Positions 8,651 to 17,694 of a DNA stretch of 64,000 bases are shown here, in pieces. The number at the start of each line of letters is the position of its first letter. The first letter of the stretch is position 1. The stretch comes from Microvirga sp. 17 mud 1-3 (GTDB lineage Bacteria > Pseudomonadota > Alphaproteobacteria > Rhizobiales > Beijerinckiaceae). The stretch lies in NCBI RefSeq assembly GCF_003151255.1, contig NZ_CP029481.1, positions 1 to 64,000 on the forward strand, read 5' to 3'. Below the pieces are notes generated by a model. The model searched no databases. It saw only the letters and a program-made list of their open reading frames with translations, and was not told the origin of the DNA. The position numbers were made by a program, and so were the translations under genes.

Positions 8651-9814
8651 CTAGTTCAAATCGAAAACGAGAGGGGCCGTGAAGCTGGCGATTGCCTGCC
8701 CGCTCTCGGGAGGAATCGCCGGAAAGGGTGAGGCGCGGCGCACCCAGGCCAGGGCTTCCGCATCGAGGAGCCCGTGGCCGGATGAGCCGGCGAGGGTGAC
8801 GGCGGTCACGCGGCCCGCCGTGTCGAACGAGAAGGTCACGAGGACCCGCCCCTGCAGCTGCTGGCGGTGGGCGGCCTCGGGGTAGCGCTTGTAGCGGGCG
8901 AGATGCGCCATCACGCGGGAGCGGAAGCTCGCCGAGAAGCCGCTCCCGGCCGCGCCGTTCCGGCCCTGCGACCCGCGCGTTGCCGCAAGCGCCGAGGCGG
9001 AATCCTGGCCCTTGCCAGTCTCTCCCCGTCCGGGCGCGGCGGGACGCGGCAGCGTCTTCGCGGCGGCTTTCTTCGCGGGCGGCTTGGGCGCGACCTTCCG
9101 CTCCGGGGGCTTCGGCGTCGGAGGTGTCGGCGGCTTGGGAGGCGGGACATCCGCGACGGTCTCCTCGGGCTCGGCCTTCGCCTCTTCCTTAACCTCTGGC
9201 TTCTCTTCCGGAGGCTTTTCTTCAGAGATCGCCTCTGCGTCCGGCGGGACGCTGCGGGCCTCCGCCACGGGCTCGGGCGGGGTCACCTCGCGGGCCAAAG
9301 CCTCCGCCGGATCGGGAACAGGCGGAACGGGAGGAATCTCGGGCACCGGGAGAAGATCGGTGTCGGCGAGCGGCGGCAGTTCCGGCGGCAGCGGGATCTC
9401 GGGCAGCGTTTCTTCGGTGGGCTGCGTCTCGGCCGGCGAGGCGCCGGACTCGGCGAAGGCGGAGTCGAACGCATCGGCGCTGATGATCTCCACCTCGATG
9501 GGCTCCGGCGATCCCGGCGGAATGCCGTCCTGCACGGGGATCAGCAGAAGGCTCGCCGCAAGGGCGGTTCCGCCGTGCAGGACCCAGGACAGGAGAAGCC
9601 CGGCCCAGCTCCGGCGCGCCCGGGTCGGCACGGGCCAGCGTGCGCCCGCATCGACGCGCGGCTCGACCGGCTCCGGCGGCCGCAGGCCGGTGCTTCGGGC
9701 GCTGAGGCCGGACGGCGCCTTCTTGGCGGCCGGCAGGCCTTTCGAGACCGGCAGATGCAAACGCCTGCCGCCCGGCCGGACGATGCGCCGTACGGATGCT
9801 CTTGCGGCGCCCAT
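8651..9814 (-). CDS. tonB: TonB family energy transducer
   Basis: 387 residues. One membrane segment (about 70-92, LLLSWVLHGGTALAASLLL) is followed by a long Pro/Glu- then Pro/Lys-rich spacer (about 100-270) and the C-terminal TonB domain (about 300-387) with RYPEAAHRQQLQGRVLVTF. TonB couples the proton motive force, through ExbBD, to outer-membrane receptors. It lies between the heme receptor and the heme-degradation genes and is probably dedicated to that receptor. ATG 9814 has GGAGG a few bases upstream. No exbB or exbD is in the window. Confidence 0.9.
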   Translation of the reverse strand: MGAARASVRRIVRPGGRRLHLPVSKGLPAAKKAPSGLSARSTGLRPPEPVEPRVDAGARWPVPTRARRSWAGLLLSWVLHGGTALAASLLLIPVQDGIPPGSPEPIEVEIISADAFDSAFAESGASPAETQPTEETLPEIPLPPELPPLADTDLLPVPEIPPVPPVPDPAEALAREVTPPEPVAEARSVPPDAEAISEEKPPEEKPEVKEEAKAEPEETVADVPPPKPPTPPTPKPPERKVAPKPPAKKAAAKTLPRPAAPGRGETGKGQDSASALAATRGSQGRNGAAGSGFSASFRSRVMAHLARYKRYPEAAHRQQLQGRVLVTFSFDTAGRVTAVTLAGSSGHGLLDAEALAWVRRASPFPAIPPESGQAIASFTAPLVFDLN

Positions 9815-9937
9815 GGCTCACCGACCTCCGGCCGCGCCGGCCATCGGGCGCCGGCCCGCGACTGCGGCGGGGGCGTCCTGAAGGACGGCGGCCGTCGTGA
9901 CGGGAACCATGGGCATGCACTCCATTTCGGTGACGGA

Positions 9938-12079
9938 TCAGCGGCTGGCGAACTTCACCGTGAGGCCGAACTTCGCCGTGAGGCCCGGGCTCGCGTTGCT
10001 GTTCCGATACTGGGTGTATTGCCGGTCGAAGACGTTCTGGATGCTGATGTCGCCGCTGATGTTCTCGTCGTAGCGGTAGGACGCGAACAGATCGACGAGG
10101 CCGTAGCCCTTCTCGGGATTCGAGACGTTCCACTTGGTGTCGTCGACGAAGGTCAGGCGCGTTCCGACCGTGAGCGTCTCGTCGAGGAGACGGAAGCCGA
10201 TCGTGGTGCTGATCCGGTTCGGTAGGACCGTGTTGAGCGGATCGCCCGTGACGGTGTTCCGGCCGTCGATGAGCGTGCCGGCCACGGACACGAACCCGCC
10301 GCCCCAATCGTATGCGGCCTCGAGCTCGGCGCCCTGCAGGCGCGCCCTGGCGATGTTCTGGTACTGCTGGTCCTGGATGCCGATGGCGCACAGTCTCGGC
10401 ACGAAGGCGCAGACCTGCACCGGCATGCCCGGAACGACCGGCACGTTGTAGACCGGGCCGACCGCGACGCTGTCAATGTAGTCGTCGATCTCGTTGTGGA
10501 ACACCGACGCCTTGGCGCGGAAGCTGTCGCCGGCCTTCAGGACGCCGTCGTACTGGACGTTCACGCCGCCTTCGAGGTTGTGCGCCACTTCCGGCCGCAG
10601 GTCGGGATTCGGCAGGATGTTGAAGATCGGGAAGGGGTGCGATCCCTGGATCAGCGTCTCGGTGATCGAAGGCGCGCGATAGCCTTCCGCATAAGTGCCG
10701 TAGAACTCGATGCCCTTGAAGGGCTCGATGCCGATTGTGAGCTTCGGCGAGACGCGTGACCCGTCGGACGTGACGCCGCCCCCGCTCAGTTCGTAGCTGT
10801 CGAAGCGCAGGGCGCCGACGGCGCGCAGCCAGGGCGTGAATCGCACCTCGTCCTGCATAAAGCCGCCGAACAGATTGCGCGTGCCGGACGGCGTGAACGC
10901 CGCGCCATATCCGCCCGCGCGGTCGCGGGTATGCGCATCGTCCTGCGCGCCGTCGATACCGAATGTCAGGGCATGGTTCAGCCCGAAGGTCTCGAAGCGG
11001 GCGGTGTTGCTGACGTCAAACCCGGCCGTGTCCATGCTGTAGGACAGGGGTGCGCCGGGCCTCACGCCGAGGGAGCCGTAGGTGGTGGTCGGAGTGATGA
11101 CCCGCTTCCGGTCCTCCGTGGTGGTGTAATAACCCTTCAGGCTCAGATCGAGCCAGGGAATGTCGGGGCGGTTGAAGCGGTAGCCGAGCGTGAAGGTGTT
11201 GGCCGTGACGTCGTTCCTGAACCGCGTCCCGACGCCCGTGTCGCCGTTATTGGCAAAGTCGTAGTTCTGCAGCAGGGCGGAGCCGCTCACCGTGTGGCCA
11301 TCCGCCGGATAAAGGTTGAACTTGAACAGGCCGGAAGTGAGCTCGGACTCGGAATCGCGCACCTTGTCGCCGTTGCCGTCCCGGTAATTGCCGGTGTTGC
11401 GGTAGAGGAATTGGCCGAACACGTCCGCGGCCGTGCCGATGCGCGCACCCGCCATGCTGTTGGTCACGATGCCGGCGCCGTTCGTGCCGGCGCCGAATTT
11501 CTGGACCGCGCCGTAGGTCTCGTCGGGCTTGAGGATGTCGTCGATGGTGCGCGTGCGGAACGACACGACGCCGCCGATGGCGCCCGAGCCGTAGACGGTC
11601 GAGACCGGGCCGCGGGTGATGTCCACCTGACCGATCAGCTCGGGGTCGAGATAGAAGGTGCCGTTCGCGCCGTGGCCGCTTACCTGGTAATCCTGCCGGG
11701 CTCCGTCCACGAGCACGTTCACGCGGCCGAAATCCTGCAGGCCGCGGATGTTGACGGCCTGGCCCGGATCCGTCCCGGTTTCCTGCACGGCCACGCCGGG
11801 CACGCCCTGCAGGGCGTCCGAGATGCGCGACGATTGAAAGAGGTCGATCTGCCGGCGCGTGACGACGCTCGATCCGGCGAGGTCGTTGATCACCTTGTCC
11901 CCGGTCTTGCCGGACGTCACCGTGATGGTGTCGAGAACCACGGCGCCGTCCGGCGCCGGAACGGGTTGGGCCGCGTCCTGCGCATGAGCCGCCGTGAACG
12001 GAAGTCCGGCCAGAGACGCGAGAAGAAGAGTCCGAGGGGATGTGGACGCGCGAAACCCTTCGCGCAGGAAGGTAATCAT
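9938..12079 (-). CDS. hmuR: TonB-dependent heme/hemoglobin outer-membrane receptor
   Basis: 713 residues. Signal peptide, then a plug domain (about 50-160, with ISDALQGVPGVAVQETG and VNIRGLQDFGRVNVLVDGAR), then a 22-strand barrel ending in an aromatic-rich C-terminus (LTVKFASR). The heme-receptor signature is present: a FRAP-type box (YRAP, about 467-470), a His at about 480, and an NPNL-type box (NPDL, about 489-492). The His between the two boxes is a known heme ligand in this family. ATG 12079 (MITFLREGF) is preferred to an open upstream extension. It is divergent from hemP-hmuTUV. Confidence 0.92.
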   Translation of the reverse strand: MITFLREGFRASTSPRTLLLASLAGLPFTAAHAQDAAQPVPAPDGAVVLDTITVTSGKTGDKVINDLAGSSVVTRRQIDLFQSSRISDALQGVPGVAVQETGTDPGQAVNIRGLQDFGRVNVLVDGARQDYQVSGHGANGTFYLDPELIGQVDITRGPVSTVYGSGAIGGVVSFRTRTIDDILKPDETYGAVQKFGAGTNGAGIVTNSMAGARIGTAADVFGQFLYRNTGNYRDGNGDKVRDSESELTSGLFKFNLYPADGHTVSGSALLQNYDFANNGDTGVGTRFRNDVTANTFTLGYRFNRPDIPWLDLSLKGYYTTTEDRKRVITPTTTYGSLGVRPGAPLSYSMDTAGFDVSNTARFETFGLNHALTFGIDGAQDDAHTRDRAGGYGAAFTPSGTRNLFGGFMQDEVRFTPWLRAVGALRFDSYELSGGGVTSDGSRVSPKLTIGIEPFKGIEFYGTYAEGYRAPSITETLIQGSHPFPIFNILPNPDLRPEVAHNLEGGVNVQYDGVLKAGDSFRAKASVFHNEIDDYIDSVAVGPVYNVPVVPGMPVQVCAFVPRLCAIGIQDQQYQNIARARLQGAELEAAYDWGGGFVSVAGTLIDGRNTVTGDPLNTVLPNRISTTIGFRLLDETLTVGTRLTFVDDTKWNVSNPEKGYGLVDLFASYRYDENISGDISIQNVFDRQYTQYRNSNASPGLTAKFGLTVKFASR

Positions 12080-12183
12080 CCTGACGATTCCAGTCTTTAA
12101 CGATGTTTTTCTTGGTGACTGGCTGGCTCGCGGAAATCTTATTCGCGCTGGCTGGCTATCTCTTTCCTCGTCGTGGCGAAGAG

Positions 12184-12206
12184 GATTTGCATTCGATATC
12201 CAAATC
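12184..12206. promoter_or_regulatory. 23-bp dyad in the divergent heme promoter region (candidate iron-responsive operator)
   Basis: Arms GATTTG (12184-12189) and CAAATC (12201-12206) flank an 11-bp core with further partial symmetry around CGA. It lies about 105 bp upstream of the receptor start and about 117 bp upstream of hemP. The half-sites TTCTAAA (12253-12259) and TTTAGAA (12294-12300), which resemble Irr-box halves, lie in the same AT-rich region. Which regulator binds is not known. Confidence 0.4.
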
Positions 12207-12322
12207 AAGTAACGGCGTCAATAGAGACTCAAGGCATCGTAGTTGTACACAATTCTAAACTACGAATACATAAAGTTTCATAAAAATACTCAATTTAGAA
12301 CGCATCAAAACTGGAGACAGCC

Positions 12323-12493
12323 GTGCACAACCCGCCTCCGCCACCGGACGACAAGGGCGACAGGACGAGAGACGCCAGGGAAATCGACGTGGCGAGCCTC
12401 ATCGGGAGCGACCGCGAGGTGGTGCTGCTGCATCGCGGCGAGCGCTACCGCCTGCGGGTTACGGCGAACGGCAAACTGATCCTCACCAAATGA
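12323..12493 (+). CDS. hemP: Hemin uptake protein HemP/HmuP
   Basis: 56 residues, GTG start. The conserved HemP end is clear: DREVVLLHRGERYRLRVT followed by NGKLILTK. HemP/HmuP proteins accompany heme-uptake operons, and in Bradyrhizobium and Burkholderia-type systems they act as small activators of receptor expression. GTG 12323 is chosen because CTGGAGACAG is placed correctly upstream. The stop overlaps the hmuT start (ATGA, 4 bp), so it opens the plus-strand heme operon. Confidence 0.9.
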   Translation: MHNPPPPPDDKGDRTRDAREIDVASLIGSDREVVLLHRGERYRLRVTANGKLILTK

Positions 12494-13374
12494 AGGCCCG
12501 ACCCATGACCGCATTGTCCCGCCGCGCCCTGCTGCTCGCACCGGCTCTCCTGGCCGCGCTGCCGCGGGCCCGCGCCGCCGAACCGCGCCGGATCGTCAGC
12601 ATCGGCGGCGCCGTGACCGAGATCCTTTACCGCCTCGGGCGCGGCGACGAGATCGTAGGGGTCGATTCCACCAGCCAGTATCCTGTCGAGGCCCTGCGCA
12701 TGAAAGCCAATGTCGGCTATGTCCGGGCGCTCGGCGCGGAGGGCATCCTGTCGCTGCGCCCCACCCATGTTATCGCCATCGAGGGTGCAGGACCGCCCGA
12801 TGCCCTGCGCCTCGTGGAGCAGGCGGGCGTGCCCGTCATCCGCATTCCCGAGGAGCCGAGCCCGGCCGGGATCGCAAAGCGGGTCGAGATCGTCGCGCAG
12901 GCGGTTGATGCGTCCGCCGAAGGAACGGCCCTTGCGGCCGAGATCGCCGAGGGCTTCGCCAGGCTCACGGCCGCGCGCGAAAAGGTGACGCGTCCCACGC
13001 GGGCGCTCTTCGTCCTGTCGCTCCAGAACGGGCGGCCCCTGGTGGGCGGCAAGGGAACGACGGCCGATGCCATGCTGGCGCTCGCCGGCGCGACGAATGT
13101 CGCCGAGGGGCTGAACGGCTGGAAACCGCTCTCGGACGAGGGCCTGATCGCGGCCGCGCCTGAGGCCGTCGTCATGATGGCGCACGGCCCAAGCGGCGAT
13201 GCGCCCGATCCCTTCGCGCTGCCGGCCTTCGCGGCCATTCCGGCGGCCGCACAGAAGCGGCTCGTCGTCATGGACGGGATCTATCTCCTGGGCTTCGGGC
13301 CGCGCACGCCCGCGGCTGCCCTCGATCTCATGGCCGCGCTCCATCCCGACCAAGCCGGATCGATGCAGCCATGA
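12490..13374 (+). CDS. hmuT: Heme ABC transporter periplasmic binding protein HmuT
   Basis: 294 residues. A signal peptide with basic start (SRRALLLAPALLAALPRARA) precedes a class III (TroA/BtuF-like) binding fold with RRIVSIGGAVTEILYRLG. The segment VGYVRALGAEGILSL carries Tyr77, matching the conserved heme-ligand Tyr of PhuT/HmuT proteins. It delivers periplasmic heme to HmuUV. Overlaps of 4 bp with both hemP and hmuU show tight coupling. Confidence 0.92.
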   Translation: MKARPMTALSRRALLLAPALLAALPRARAAEPRRIVSIGGAVTEILYRLGRGDEIVGVDSTSQYPVEALRMKANVGYVRALGAEGILSLRPTHVIAIEGAGPPDALRLVEQAGVPVIRIPEEPSPAGIAKRVEIVAQAVDASAEGTALAAEIAEGFARLTAAREKVTRPTRALFVLSLQNGRPLVGGKGTTADAMLALAGATNVAEGLNGWKPLSDEGLIAAAPEAVVMMAHGPSGDAPDPFALPAFAAIPAAAQKRLVVMDGIYLLGFGPRTPAAALDLMAALHPDQAGSMQP

Positions 13375-14465
13375 GTGTTGCGGCCGCGCCCTCACGGCCC
13401 CTGGGCCGCACCCGCCTCCGGGAGCTTTTCCCAGGGCGCCGGCCGCTGCTGTTCGCCGGCCTCGCGGCGATGCTCGTTATGGTCGGCATTGCGGCCCTCG
13501 GGCTCGGCGCGACCGGGATTCCGGCTGCGCGCGTCGTCGCGATCCTGGCGGAGGCTGCCGCGGGGCGGCCGGCTCAGGGTGGGGATGCGCTCATCGTCTT
13601 GCAGGTCCGTCTGCCGCGCCTGCTGCTCGGGCTCCTGGTCGGAGCGGCACTCGCGTCGTCCGGCGCCCTCATGCAGGGGCTGTTCCGCAATCCGCTGGCG
13701 GATCCCGGTCTCGTCGGCGTCTCGGCTGGGGCGGCGCTCGCGGCGGCTGCCACCATCGTCCTGGGCGACGCGCTGCTGACGCCCCTCCTCGGGGCCCTGC
13801 CGTTCGGCCTCCTGCCGGTTGGGGCCTTCGCCGGAGGGCTCCTCACCACGCTCGCGCTCTATCGCATCGCCACCCGCGGCGGGCGCACCTCCATGGCGAC
13901 CATGCTTCTCGCAGGGGTGGCGTTCGGCGCGCTCTCGGGCGCCGTCATGGGGCTGTTCTCCTATGTGAGCGACGACCGGCAGCTGCGCGATCTCACCTTC
14001 TGGTCCCTCGGCTCCCTCAGCGGCGCCACCTGGACGAAGATCGCGGCGGCCGCGCCCTTCATCCTGCCCGGTCTTGTCCTCACGCCGTTCCTGGCGCGCG
14101 GCCTGAACGCCCTCACGCTCGGGGAGGCCGAGGCCTACCACCTCGGCGTGCCGGTGCAGCGGGTCAAGGCGCTCGCGATCCTGCTTGTGGCGGTCGCGGT
14201 CGGCGCCTCGGTCGCCTGCGCGGGCATGATCGGCTTCGTGGGCATCGTGGTGCCCCATGTGCTCCGGCTCCTGGCGGGCCCTGACCACCGGATGCTGCTG
14301 CCCGCCTCGGCCATGCTGGGCGCCGCCCTGCTGGTCGCGGCCGACACGGTGGCGCGCACCATCGCGGCCCCGGCGGAGCTGCCCATCGGCATCCTCACGG
14401 CCGCCATCGGGGCGCCGTTCTTCCTCTGGCTCCTGCTGCGCCGCCAGGGAGGACTTGTCCTATGA
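13371..14465 (+). CDS. hmuU: Heme ABC transporter permease HmuU (FecCD family)
   Basis: 364 residues, strongly hydrophobic, with about ten membrane segments expected of FecCD/BtuC permeases. Family segments include VRLPRLLLGLLVGAALASSG, NPLADPGLVGVSAGAAL and GMIGFVGIVVPHVLRLL (the ATPase-coupling loop). It forms the inner-membrane channel for heme with HmuV. It overlaps hmuT and hmuV by 4 bp each. Confidence 0.93.
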   Translation: MSVAAAPSRPLGRTRLRELFPGRRPLLFAGLAAMLVMVGIAALGLGATGIPAARVVAILAEAAAGRPAQGGDALIVLQVRLPRLLLGLLVGAALASSGALMQGLFRNPLADPGLVGVSAGAALAAAATIVLGDALLTPLLGALPFGLLPVGAFAGGLLTTLALYRIATRGGRTSMATMLLAGVAFGALSGAVMGLFSYVSDDRQLRDLTFWSLGSLSGATWTKIAAAAPFILPGLVLTPFLARGLNALTLGEAEAYHLGVPVQRVKALAILLVAVAVGASVACAGMIGFVGIVVPHVLRLLAGPDHRMLLPASAMLGAALLVAADTVARTIAAPAELPIGILTAAIGAPFFLWLLLRRQGGLVL

Positions 14466-15259
14466 GCGCGATCCTCGAAGCCGCACGCGTGACCTATGAG
14501 CGTGGCGGGCGCCGGCTCCTCGACGACATCGACCTTGCGGTCGAGGAGGGCTCCTTCACGGTGATCCTCGGACCCAACGGGGCGGGCAAGTCGACCCTCC
14601 TGCGGGTTCTGTGCGGCGAGCTCGCGCCGGATGCGGGCGAGGTGCGGCTTGCGGGAGAGCCCCTTCGGGCGATCCCGCCGTGGCGTCTTGCCCATCGCCG
14701 GGCCGTCATGCCTCAGGCTTCCGATCTCGCCTTTCCGTTCACGGCCTTCGAGGTCGCCTCCCTCGGCGTCGAAGGGCTCGGGCGCGGCCTGTCCCGGGCT
14801 GACCGGCAGCGCCTCGCTCTCGAGGCACTCGACCGGGCGGACGTGGCCCATCTGGCGCGGCGGGACTACCAGACCCTTTCGGGCGGGGAACGGCAAAGGG
14901 TCCATTTCGCCCGCGTGCTGGCCCAGCTCTCCGCAGGCCGGACCCTGGAGGCGCGGCAGGTCCTCTTCCTGGACGAGCCCATCGCGAGCCTCGACCTGAA
15001 GCACCAGCTTGCGCTGCTCGACGTGGCGCGCGGCCTCGTCCGTGAGGGCGTCACGGTCATCGCCGTGCTTCACGATCTCCAGCTCGCGGCCGGCCTGGCT
15101 GACGAAGCGATGCTCCTCCAGGGAGGTCGCCTCGCGGCGCGGGGCCGTCCCGACGCGGTGCTGACGCCCGCGCGCCTGGCCGACATCTTCGGCGTGGCCC
15201 TGGCCGGGCCCGGCCTTCCGCCCCATCCCTGGAGCCTTGCACCTCATCCGGCCAGTTGA
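14462..15259 (+). CDS. hmuV: Heme ABC transporter ATP-binding protein HmuV
   Basis: 265 residues. Walker A GPNGAGKST is at about 37-45; the signature is LSGGERQRVHFARVLAQL; Walker B VLFLDEP and the H-loop VLHDLQLA follow. A short insert before Walker B (SAGRTLEARQ) is typical of HmuV. It powers HmuU. It is the last gene of hemP-hmuTUV. Confidence 0.93.
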   Translation: MSAILEAARVTYERGGRRLLDDIDLAVEEGSFTVILGPNGAGKSTLLRVLCGELAPDAGEVRLAGEPLRAIPPWRLAHRRAVMPQASDLAFPFTAFEVASLGVEGLGRGLSRADRQRLALEALDRADVAHLARRDYQTLSGGERQRVHFARVLAQLSAGRTLEARQVLFLDEPIASLDLKHQLALLDVARGLVREGVTVIAVLHDLQLAAGLADEAMLLQGGRLAARGRPDAVLTPARLADIFGVALAGPGLPPHPWSLAPHPAS

Positions 15260-15314
15260 GACAGCGATCCTGACGGCTCGCTGGAGGGCATTTCGTGCGA
15301 GGGATTTCAAAAAC

Positions 15315-15340
15315 GGAACCTTTCGGGCGGTGCCATCGTC
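15315..15340 (+). promoter_or_regulatory. Candidate EcfG promoter (one mismatch)
   Basis: GGAAC at 15315-15319, 17 bp, then CGTC at 15337-15340. It is 42 bp upstream of the DUF2231 gene. It matches the EcfG pattern except for the last base of the -10 element. Confidence 0.4.
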
Positions 15341-15381
15341 ATCCCCACGATGCGGTGTAGTCTCAGGCAGGAGCTGGGCTG

Positions 15382-15846
15382 ATGGAACGGCTGGCGACGA
15401 ACGGCACCAATCCCCGATCGACGGCGAGCATCGCGGGACATCCGATCCACCCGATGCTCATTCCCTTTCCCATCGCCTGCTTCGTCGGCGCGCTGATCAC
15501 AGATATCGTCTACTGGCGGACGGCCGAAATGATGTGGTCGACCTTTTCGGCCTGGCTTCTCACCGTAGGACTCGCGGTTGGCGCCGTGGCAGCGGTCTTC
15601 GGATTGATCGATTTCCTCGGCAGCCGCGCTATCCGGGCGCAGGGCGCAGCCTGGGCCCACATGATCGGCAACATCCTCGTGCTCGGATTGTCCCTGATCA
15701 ACGCCTTCGTGCACAGCCGCGACGCCTGGACCTCGGTCGTTCCGACAGGGCTGATCCTGTCCGCCGTCGTGGTGCTCATCTTGCTGTTCACGGGCTGGAT
15801 GGGCTGGGCCATGGTCTATCGTCACCGTGTGGGAGTGTCCCCATGA
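15382..15846 (+). CDS. DUF2231 integral membrane protein
   Basis: 154 residues with four predicted membrane segments. The DUF2231 opening IAGHPIHPMLIPFPIACFVG is clear, and two conserved His (HPIHP) sit at the first membrane boundary. The last codons overlap the start of the sorbosone-dehydrogenase-like gene by 4 bp, so the two are probably made together. In the family, DUF2231 proteins often neighbour heme or quinoprotein redox genes. Function is unknown. Confidence 0.8.
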   Translation: MERLATNGTNPRSTASIAGHPIHPMLIPFPIACFVGALITDIVYWRTAEMMWSTFSAWLLTVGLAVGAVAAVFGLIDFLGSRAIRAQGAAWAHMIGNILVLGLSLINAFVHSRDAWTSVVPTGLILSAVVVLILLFTGWMGWAMVYRHRVGVSP

Positions 15847-17144
15847 CGCGTCTTGCTTTGCTATGCGCCTCGCTGCTTGTCCTGGCCGGTTGCCAGGAGG
15901 AATCCTTCGACATTCAGAGCCAGATCGGGCCCGATCCGGTCCTGCCGGAACCGCAGCAATACCTTCTTCCTCCCATGAAGATCGCCAAGGTGGTCGGCTG
16001 GGCCCAGGGCGAGAAGCCGAATGTCGCAAGCGGGCTTAAGGTCGAGGCCCTGGCCACGGGGCTGGAGAGCCCGCGCAACCTGCTCGTGCTGCCCAATGGG
16101 GATGTGCTGGTGGTGGAATCACGGGGCCCGAACCTGGAGCCGACCACGCGGCCTAAGGATCTGATCATGGGCTGGATCATGTCCTACGCCCATGGCGAAG
16201 GATCGGGCGGCAACCGTATCACGCTGCTTCGCGATACGAATGGGGACGGCGTGCCGGACGTTCGGACCGTCTTTCTCGACAACCTGTTCTCGCCCTTCGG
16301 CGTCGCTCTCGTGGGGCAGGATCTTTATGTGGCGAACACCGATGCCATCATCCGTTATCCTTACGTGCCCGACGAGACCAAGATCAGCTCACCCGGCACC
16401 AAGCTGACCGACCTGCCGGGCGGACCGATCGACCACCACTGGACGAAAAGTCTTGTGGCGAGCCCGGATGGATCCAAGCTCTATGTCGGGGTCGGTTCCA
16501 ACAGCAACATCACCGAGAACGGCATGGAGGCCGAGAAGGGCCGCGCCGCGATCTGGGAGGTCGACCGGGCCTCCGGCCGGTCGCGCATCTTCGCCAGCGG
16601 CCTGCGCAATCCGAACGGCCTGACCTTCGAGCCGCAGACCGGTGCGCTCTGGGCCGTCATCAACGAGCGCGACGAACTTGGACCCAACCTCGTGCCCGAC
16701 TACATGACATCGGTCCGCGAGAACGGGTTCTACGGCTGGCCCTACAGCTATTACGGCCAGCACCTCGATCCGCGGGTCATGCCGCAGCGGCCCGACCTAG
16801 TCGCCACCGCCATCGTGCCGGATTATGCCCTGAGTTCCCATGTGGCGCCTCTGGGAATGGCTTTCTCGACCGGCGACAGCCTGCCGCCCGCCTATCGCGG
16901 CGGCGCCTTCGTGGGTGAGCACGGAAGCTGGGACCGCTACCACTTCAACGGGTACAAGGTGGTGTTCGTCCCCTTCAAGGACGGCCGACCCAATGGCAAG
17001 GCGCAGGATGTGGTCACAGGATTTTTGAACGAGAAGGAAGACGCGCGCGGGCGGCCTGTCGGAGTTGCCATCGACAAGTCCGGCGCCCTGCTGATTGCCG
17101 ACGATACCGGCGGCGTCGTCTGGCGCGTGACCTCGGCACAGTGA
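15843..17144 (+). CDS. PQQ-type sugar/sorbosone dehydrogenase-like beta-propeller lipoprotein
   Basis: 433 residues. A lipoprotein signal (MTRLALLCASLLVLAGC) gives a lipid-anchored envelope protein. The rest is a six-bladed propeller of the soluble glucose/L-sorbosone dehydrogenase type: GLESPRNLLVLPNGDVLVVE, DTNGDGVPDV, GLRNPNGLTFEPQTGALW and AFVGEHGSWDR. Relatives oxidise sugars with PQQ; the substrate here is unknown. ATG 15843 is chosen because it begins at the signal peptide and overlaps the upstream stop by 4 bp; the frame is open much further upstream. Confidence 0.83.
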   Translation: MTRLALLCASLLVLAGCQEESFDIQSQIGPDPVLPEPQQYLLPPMKIAKVVGWAQGEKPNVASGLKVEALATGLESPRNLLVLPNGDVLVVESRGPNLEPTTRPKDLIMGWIMSYAHGEGSGGNRITLLRDTNGDGVPDVRTVFLDNLFSPFGVALVGQDLYVANTDAIIRYPYVPDETKISSPGTKLTDLPGGPIDHHWTKSLVASPDGSKLYVGVGSNSNITENGMEAEKGRAAIWEVDRASGRSRIFASGLRNPNGLTFEPQTGALWAVINERDELGPNLVPDYMTSVRENGFYGWPYSYYGQHLDPRVMPQRPDLVATAIVPDYALSSHVAPLGMAFSTGDSLPPAYRGGAFVGEHGSWDRYHFNGYKVVFVPFKDGRPNGKAQDVVTGFLNEKEDARGRPVGVAIDKSGALLIADDTGGVVWRVTSAQ

Positions 17145-17229
17145 TCCGCGTGCTCAACTGCGCATGCCCACCGCGGATCCGGCGAAAGAGCCTCTATGGC
17201 CCGCCGGGGCGCCACCATAGAACCGATTC

Positions 17230-17694
17230 ATGGTCGCTTTTCTGCCGGCTCTTCTGATCGGCATCGTCGCGGGCCTGCGCGCGATGACCGCGCCGGCGGC
17301 CCTGAGCTGGGCAGCATTCTTCGGCTGGCTGCCCCTCGATGAAACCTGGCTTGCCTTTCTGGGCTATCGATTTTCACCTTGGATCCTGACGCTCCTGGCC
17401 GTCGGTGAGCTGATCGCCGATCAGTTTCCGTCCATACCGAGCCGCAAGAAACTGCTCCCCTTCGCCACGAGAATTCTGGTGGGTGGCGTGTCGGGAGCGG
17501 CGGTCGGCGCCGCAGCCGGGTCCCTTCCGGTGGGTCTCGCGGCTGGAGCCGCCGGCGCAGTCCTGGGCACGTTGGGAGGAGCGGCCGCGCGGTCCCGTCT
17601 GGCCGCAGCTTTCGGCAGGGATCGCCCGGCAGCGCTGCTGGAGGATCTGATGGCTATCGGGGGCGCTCTGCTCGTGGTGTGGCTCGTGTCATGA
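17230..17694 (+). CDS. DUF4126 family membrane protein
   Basis: 154 residues with about four membrane segments. The opening PALLIGIVAGLRAMTAPAAL and a later Gly/Ala-rich helix (VGGVSGAAVGAAAG) match DUF4126 proteins, which are of unknown function. It converges on the HWE kinase gene with a 6-bp overlap of the 3' ends. Confidence 0.75.
   Translation: MVAFLPALLIGIVAGLRAMTAPAALSWAAFFGWLPLDETWLAFLGYRFSPWILTLLAVGELIADQFPSIPSRKKLLPFATRILVGGVSGAAVGAAAGSLPVGLAAGAAGAVLGTLGGAAARSRLAAAFGRDRPAALLEDLMAIGGALLVVWLVS

Noticed and set aside
15237..15842. N-terminal extension of the sorbosone-dehydrogenase-like protein through the DUF2231 gene
   Set aside because: The extension is the out-of-frame shadow of the DUF2231 gene; the lipoprotein signal starts at 15843.
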